Shown piece after piece: positions 61,575 through 64,000 of a DNA stretch of 64,000 nt. Both the position numbers and the translations under genes were made by a program. The notes beneath the pieces were generated by a model that saw nothing but the letters and a program-made list of their open reading frames with translations, was not told the origin of the DNA and made no database searches. Source of the DNA: CAYQJL01 sp964573295 (GTDB lineage: Bacteria; Eisenbacteria; RBG-16-71-46; CAIMUX01; WJJG01); NCBI GenBank assembly GCA_964573295.1, contig CAZNJE010000003.1:1-64000 (forward strand). Direction: 5' to 3'. How positions within the stretch are numbered: the stretch's first letter is position 1; each line of letters begins with the position of its first letter.

Positions 61575-62258
61575 CTACTGCCCTCCCCTCTCACGCTCGG
61601 GATTCTCGTCCCGGCGCGGATAGGCGCCTTCGCCGGTGAAGATCGCCTCCTTCCTTCGGTACTCCTCGGGGTAGCGCGTCCGGTACAGCCGGTCGGTCTT
61701 CAAGGCGATGCGCTCATCGAGCAGCACGCTGGAATCCGCCAGCGTACTCTGCCACGCCGACAAGCTGTCGAGCGCCGCCGAACGACGCTGGTAGGTCACC
61801 GACAGCCGATCCAGGTCATTGGCGATCTCTTCGGCGATCGTGCGCAACGAGTCGACCTGCCGTTCCGTGCGGGGAAGGGTCTCGTCGTAAACGCCGCGCA
61901 GGGTGAGCAGGCTGTCGTAGATGGCCTGGTAGTAGTTGATCTGGGGCGTGTGCAGCGTGTCGATCTCGGCGCTGACTTCCTGTTCCCGGCTCTGGATGGC
62001 GCTGACTTCGGCGCGGATGGCGTCCTGCTCATCCAGCAACGCCTTGCGCTCGAGACTCTGGGTGTTCTTGATGTCTTCCAGGTCGGGACGCACATAGGCC
62101 TGGTGCGCGCACATGATGCCGACGAAGGGCACCAGCAGGTACCAGAACCGACTGAAGATCAATCGCGCCGTGCGATTGCGGTCTTCGAACTGCTCGCCCT
62201 TACGCACCCAGCGACCGCCGAAGCGTTTTCCTTCGCCGTTACTCGCGGCCATGTTCAT
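61575..62258 (-). CDS. Membrane-anchored coiled-coil protein of unknown function
   Basis: The ATG at 62258 (or 62252 two codons later) follows a GGGGG site, giving about 227 aa. A cytoplasmic basic N-terminus is followed by one transmembrane helix (FWYLLVPFVGIMCAHQAYV), then a long coiled coil (RKALLDEQDAIRAEVSAIQS, SVTYQRRSAALDSLSAWQ) and a charged C-terminus. No family is recognised. It is the partner of the downstream gene and resembles its first half. It lies between that gene and the tRNA pair, separated from the tRNAs by a terminator. Confidence 0.65.
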   Translation of the reverse strand: MNMAASNGEGKRFGGRWVRKGEQFEDRNRTARLIFSRFWYLLVPFVGIMCAHQAYVRPDLEDIKNTQSLERKALLDEQDAIRAEVSAIQSREQEVSAEIDTLHTPQINYYQAIYDSLLTLRGVYDETLPRTERQVDSLRTIAEEIANDLDRLSVTYQRRSAALDSLSAWQSTLADSSVLLDERIALKTDRLYRTRYPEEYRRKEAIFTGEGAYPRRDENPERERGGQ

Positions 62259-62305
62259 CCCCCGATCCGGCTGTGCCGTCCCGAAAGGGACCCGCACGCT
62301 AAAGA

Positions 62306-62341
62306 GAATGGGGAGAACGGTCTACCGCCCTCCCCATTCTT
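62306..62341 (-). terminator. Terminator between tRNA-Glu and the coiled-coil genes
   Basis: A 10-11-bp stem, AGAATGGGGAG with CTCCCCATTCT, is followed on the minus strand by CTTTAG. It ends the tRNA transcript before the coiled-coil gene pair. Confidence 0.65.
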
Positions 62342-62349
62342 CATGAACT

Positions 62350-62424
62350 TGGTAGGGCTACGGGGATTCGAACCCCGGTTTGATGGCTGAGAACCATCTG
62401 TCCTAACCCCTAGACGATAGCCCC
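62350..62424 (-). tRNA. tRNA-Glu (anticodon CTC)
   Basis: The minus strand folds as a cloverleaf. The acceptor is GGGGCTA with TAGCCCT (a G-T wobble at the end). The anticodon stem GATGG/CCATC closes the loop TTCTCAG with anticodon CTC. The T-arm has GGTTCGAATCC, and CCA is encoded at the 3' end. Confidence 0.95.
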
Positions 62425-62552
62425 ACACAAACTAAGAGCCTGGGATGGGCCGCATATTACCGAGATACACGACTCCATGCAAGTCCTGATTCGACCACCT
62501 GCGCTGCGAGCGTCCTGTCCGCGGCGTCCCTGGGCTCGTTCCCATCCTTGCG

Positions 62553-62626
62553 TGGCTGGGGTGCAGGGATTCGAACCCCGATACCGTGATCCAGAGTCAC
62601 GTGTCCTGCCATTGGACGACACCCCA
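62553..62626 (-). tRNA. tRNA-Gln (anticodon CTG)
   Basis: The acceptor TGGGGTG pairs with CACCCCA. The anticodon loop CTCTGGA sits between CGTGA and TCACG, giving anticodon CTG. The T-arm is GGTTCGAATCC, with encoded GCCA at the end. It precedes tRNA-Glu by 128 bases, probably in one transcript. Confidence 0.95.
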
Positions 62627-62641
62627 GCAACAAGTTACGCA

Positions 62642-62670
62642 AGTCTAGCGAAATGCCCCTGGGGCATCAA
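62642..62670 (-). promoter_or_regulatory. Probable promoter of the tRNA-Gln/tRNA-Glu transcript
   Basis: TTGATG and TAGACT are spaced exactly 17 bases apart, with the -10 ending 16 bases before the tRNA-Gln 5' end. The match is moderate at both elements. Confidence 0.5.
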
Positions 62671-62720
62671 CCTAGAAATTCGCCCGGCCCGACGAGTCCT
62701 TTTCCCCAAGCTGAAAGCAC

Positions 62721-64000
62721 TTAGCGCACCAGCAAGACACGTGTGTTCTCCGCGCGGACTCCGGACTCCAGACGAATCAGGTATAGTCCAGTCGGGAGCA
62801 AATGGCCACCGTTGTCTCGCCCATCCCACTCGACCGTATGCGTCCCCGCCGATGCCTCTCCATCGATCAGCGTGCGCAACGCCCGGCCCTGCAGGTCCAC
62901 CACCTTGAGCCGCACGGGCGTATCGGCACTGGCGGCACCCGGTAGCGAGAACTGGATCGTGCCGGGACGACCTCCCACGAGAGGATTCGGGGCCACTCGC
63001 CCGAGCGCCAGCCGCGAGACCGGCCCGGAGCCGACCTCGAGCGTGAAGCGCGAGCCGGTCTCTTCCTCTCCGCCCAGGCTCACCGGGCGGATTTCGTACC
63101 GGTAGACGCCCGGGCCCGGCACCGGATCCTCGAAGCGGTAGGCATGGCTGCCCTCACCCGAGATGCCCAGCACCGAACCGATGAGCTCGTAGTCCGGGCC
63201 CGCCGGACCACTGCGATAAACATGAAACCGCGCCACCGGCTCTCCGCTACGCCACGAGATCGTCACCCGCCCGTCGGGGGCCACCGTCGCTTGTTCGATG
63301 TACAGCGCCACCGGCACCGCCGCCGAGCTCGTCCAGAGGCCCGAGCTCACGCTGTCGCGCCGGCGCATGGGCCACGGGTTGTGATCGGGATCGAAGACGA
63401 CCCCCTCCATGTGAAAGACACCCAGGTTCTGCACCGACTCGGCCTGCACGACCAGGTTCTGATAGCCGTCGTCATCGACATCCCACGCCGCCAGGGACTT
63501 GATATCCATCTTGCCGGTGAACTGGATCGGGTATCCGCGCGCGACCTGACCCTGGTGGGTGTAGGCGTGCACGTGGTTCTTGCTGTCGCCGAAGATGATC
63601 TCCGGCCGCGGATCTTGATCGACGTTCGCGAGGATGCAGGAACCGTAGCGCAACTCGGGGTCGATCGGCAGCTGCACCGGGAACGGGGACACGGGCCGAC
63701 CGTCGATCGCATGGTAGACACACAGCCGCCCGTCGGCCTCGATGTAGGCCACATCGAGCTGCCCGTCCGCGTTGATGTCGCCCAAGACGGGCTCCGGATG
63801 AATGTCCCAGCTCGTGGTGGTCGGGAAGGGAACCGAGTGGTCCTTCTGCCACAGCTTCGTGCCGTCCCTACCGACGCAGAAGAGCGCGTTCCTCGTGAGT
63901 ACGAAGATCTCATCGCCCGGCACGGCATCCACATTCGCCAGCGTGGCCGGCGAACGACACCCGCCCGGGTATCCCAGCGTGGCGAAGTCGATTCCGCCTT
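62721..64000 (-). CDS. Secreted FG-GAP/VCBS repeat protein with FlgD-type C-terminal domain (5' truncated)
   Basis: The frame is open to the window edge, so at least 426 residues are C-terminal to an unseen start. Propeller repeats of the FG-GAP kind are visible: PVLGDINADGQLDVAY, ANVDQDPRPEIIFGD, and WDVDDDGYQNLVVQ. A fibronectin/Ig-like stretch precedes the tail (VAPNPLVGGRPGTIQFSL ... WDGRDNGGHLLPTGLYLIR), which matches the FlgD-type domain of the PorU-like protein. It resembles FCB surface proteins and would be a likely client of the secretion block. The end of the ORF is LLVR. Confidence 0.85.
   Translation of the reverse strand, partial: GGIDFATLGYPGGCRSPATLANVDAVPGDEIFVLTRNALFCVGRDGTKLWQKDHSVPFPTTTSWDIHPEPVLGDINADGQLDVAYIEADGRLCVYHAIDGRPVSPFPVQLPIDPELRYGSCILANVDQDPRPEIIFGDSKNHVHAYTHQGQVARGYPIQFTGKMDIKSLAAWDVDDDGYQNLVVQAESVQNLGVFHMEGVVFDPDHNPWPMRRRDSVSSGLWTSSAAVPVALYIEQATVAPDGRVTISWRSGEPVARFHVYRSGPAGPDYELIGSVLGISGEGSHAYRFEDPVPGPGVYRYEIRPVSLGGEEETGSRFTLEVGSGPVSRLALGRVAPNPLVGGRPGTIQFSLPGAASADTPVRLKVVDLQGRALRTLIDGEASAGTHTVEWDGRDNGGHLLPTGLYLIRLESGVRAENTRVLLVR

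Overview
The window is GC-rich, densely packed bacterial DNA with no phage, transposase or CRISPR machinery. The gene content points to a diderm of the FCB group. There are PorU-like (C25) and PorV-like proteins, M6 and FG-GAP proteins with FlgD/Por-type C-terminal tails, DUF5683 proteins, a BamA/TamA-like barrel, an O-antigen ligase with a heptosyltransferase domain, and MsbA. A lineage such as Candidatus Eisenbacteria, or an allied candidate phylum, is plausible. There is no rRNA in the window, so this placement is inference.

Layout. At 1-2425 there is the tail of an unidentified gene and then ligA. From 22325 down to 2422, all on the minus strand, lies an almost uninterrupted envelope block: Trm112, PorU-like sortase, PorV-like barrel, M6 protease, two DUF5683 proteins, a beta-propeller, a very large outer-membrane protein, a BamA/TamA-like protein and a parvulin lipoprotein. 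At 22.5-27.2 kb come a fused O-antigen ligase/GT9 protein and MsbA. At 27.2-33.7 kb are accA, an M23 peptidase, a fibronectin-type lipoprotein with a structured leader, pyrE, a Nudix protein and YigZ. At 33.9-39.6 kb is an SOS mutagenesis cassette (lexA, a small DUF6504-like protein, a Y-family polymerase, dnaE2) behind a promoter with an embedded LexA operator. At 39.7-44.7 kb are cheW, a LipB-LipA fusion, lpdA and a DHH phosphoesterase. At 45-50.6 kb are nadE, endonuclease V, a glycosyltransferase and a CCA-adding-type enzyme. At 50.6-54.4 kb is an MrfA/MrfB-type repair pair. At 54.8-60.6 kb are acylphosphatase, an M48/BepA-like protease, a zinc-ribbon protein, a Cys/Met PLP lyase, YqeY and a SpoU methylase. 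At 60.6-64 kb are two coiled-coil membrane proteins, tRNA-Glu and tRNA-Gln, and a truncated FG-GAP secreted protein.

How it works together. The envelope block looks like a type IX-secretion-like module co-transcribed with outer-membrane assembly factors, and its likely clients (M6 and FG-GAP proteins with C-terminal sorting-type domains) are in the same window. A second theme is DNA repair: LigA, DnaE2/PolY/LexA, MrfAB and endonuclease V. A third is the abundance of short tandem repeats with a different unit at each locus. In coding sequence the units are multiples of three bases and fall in linkers or signal regions. In intergenic sequence they mostly are not.
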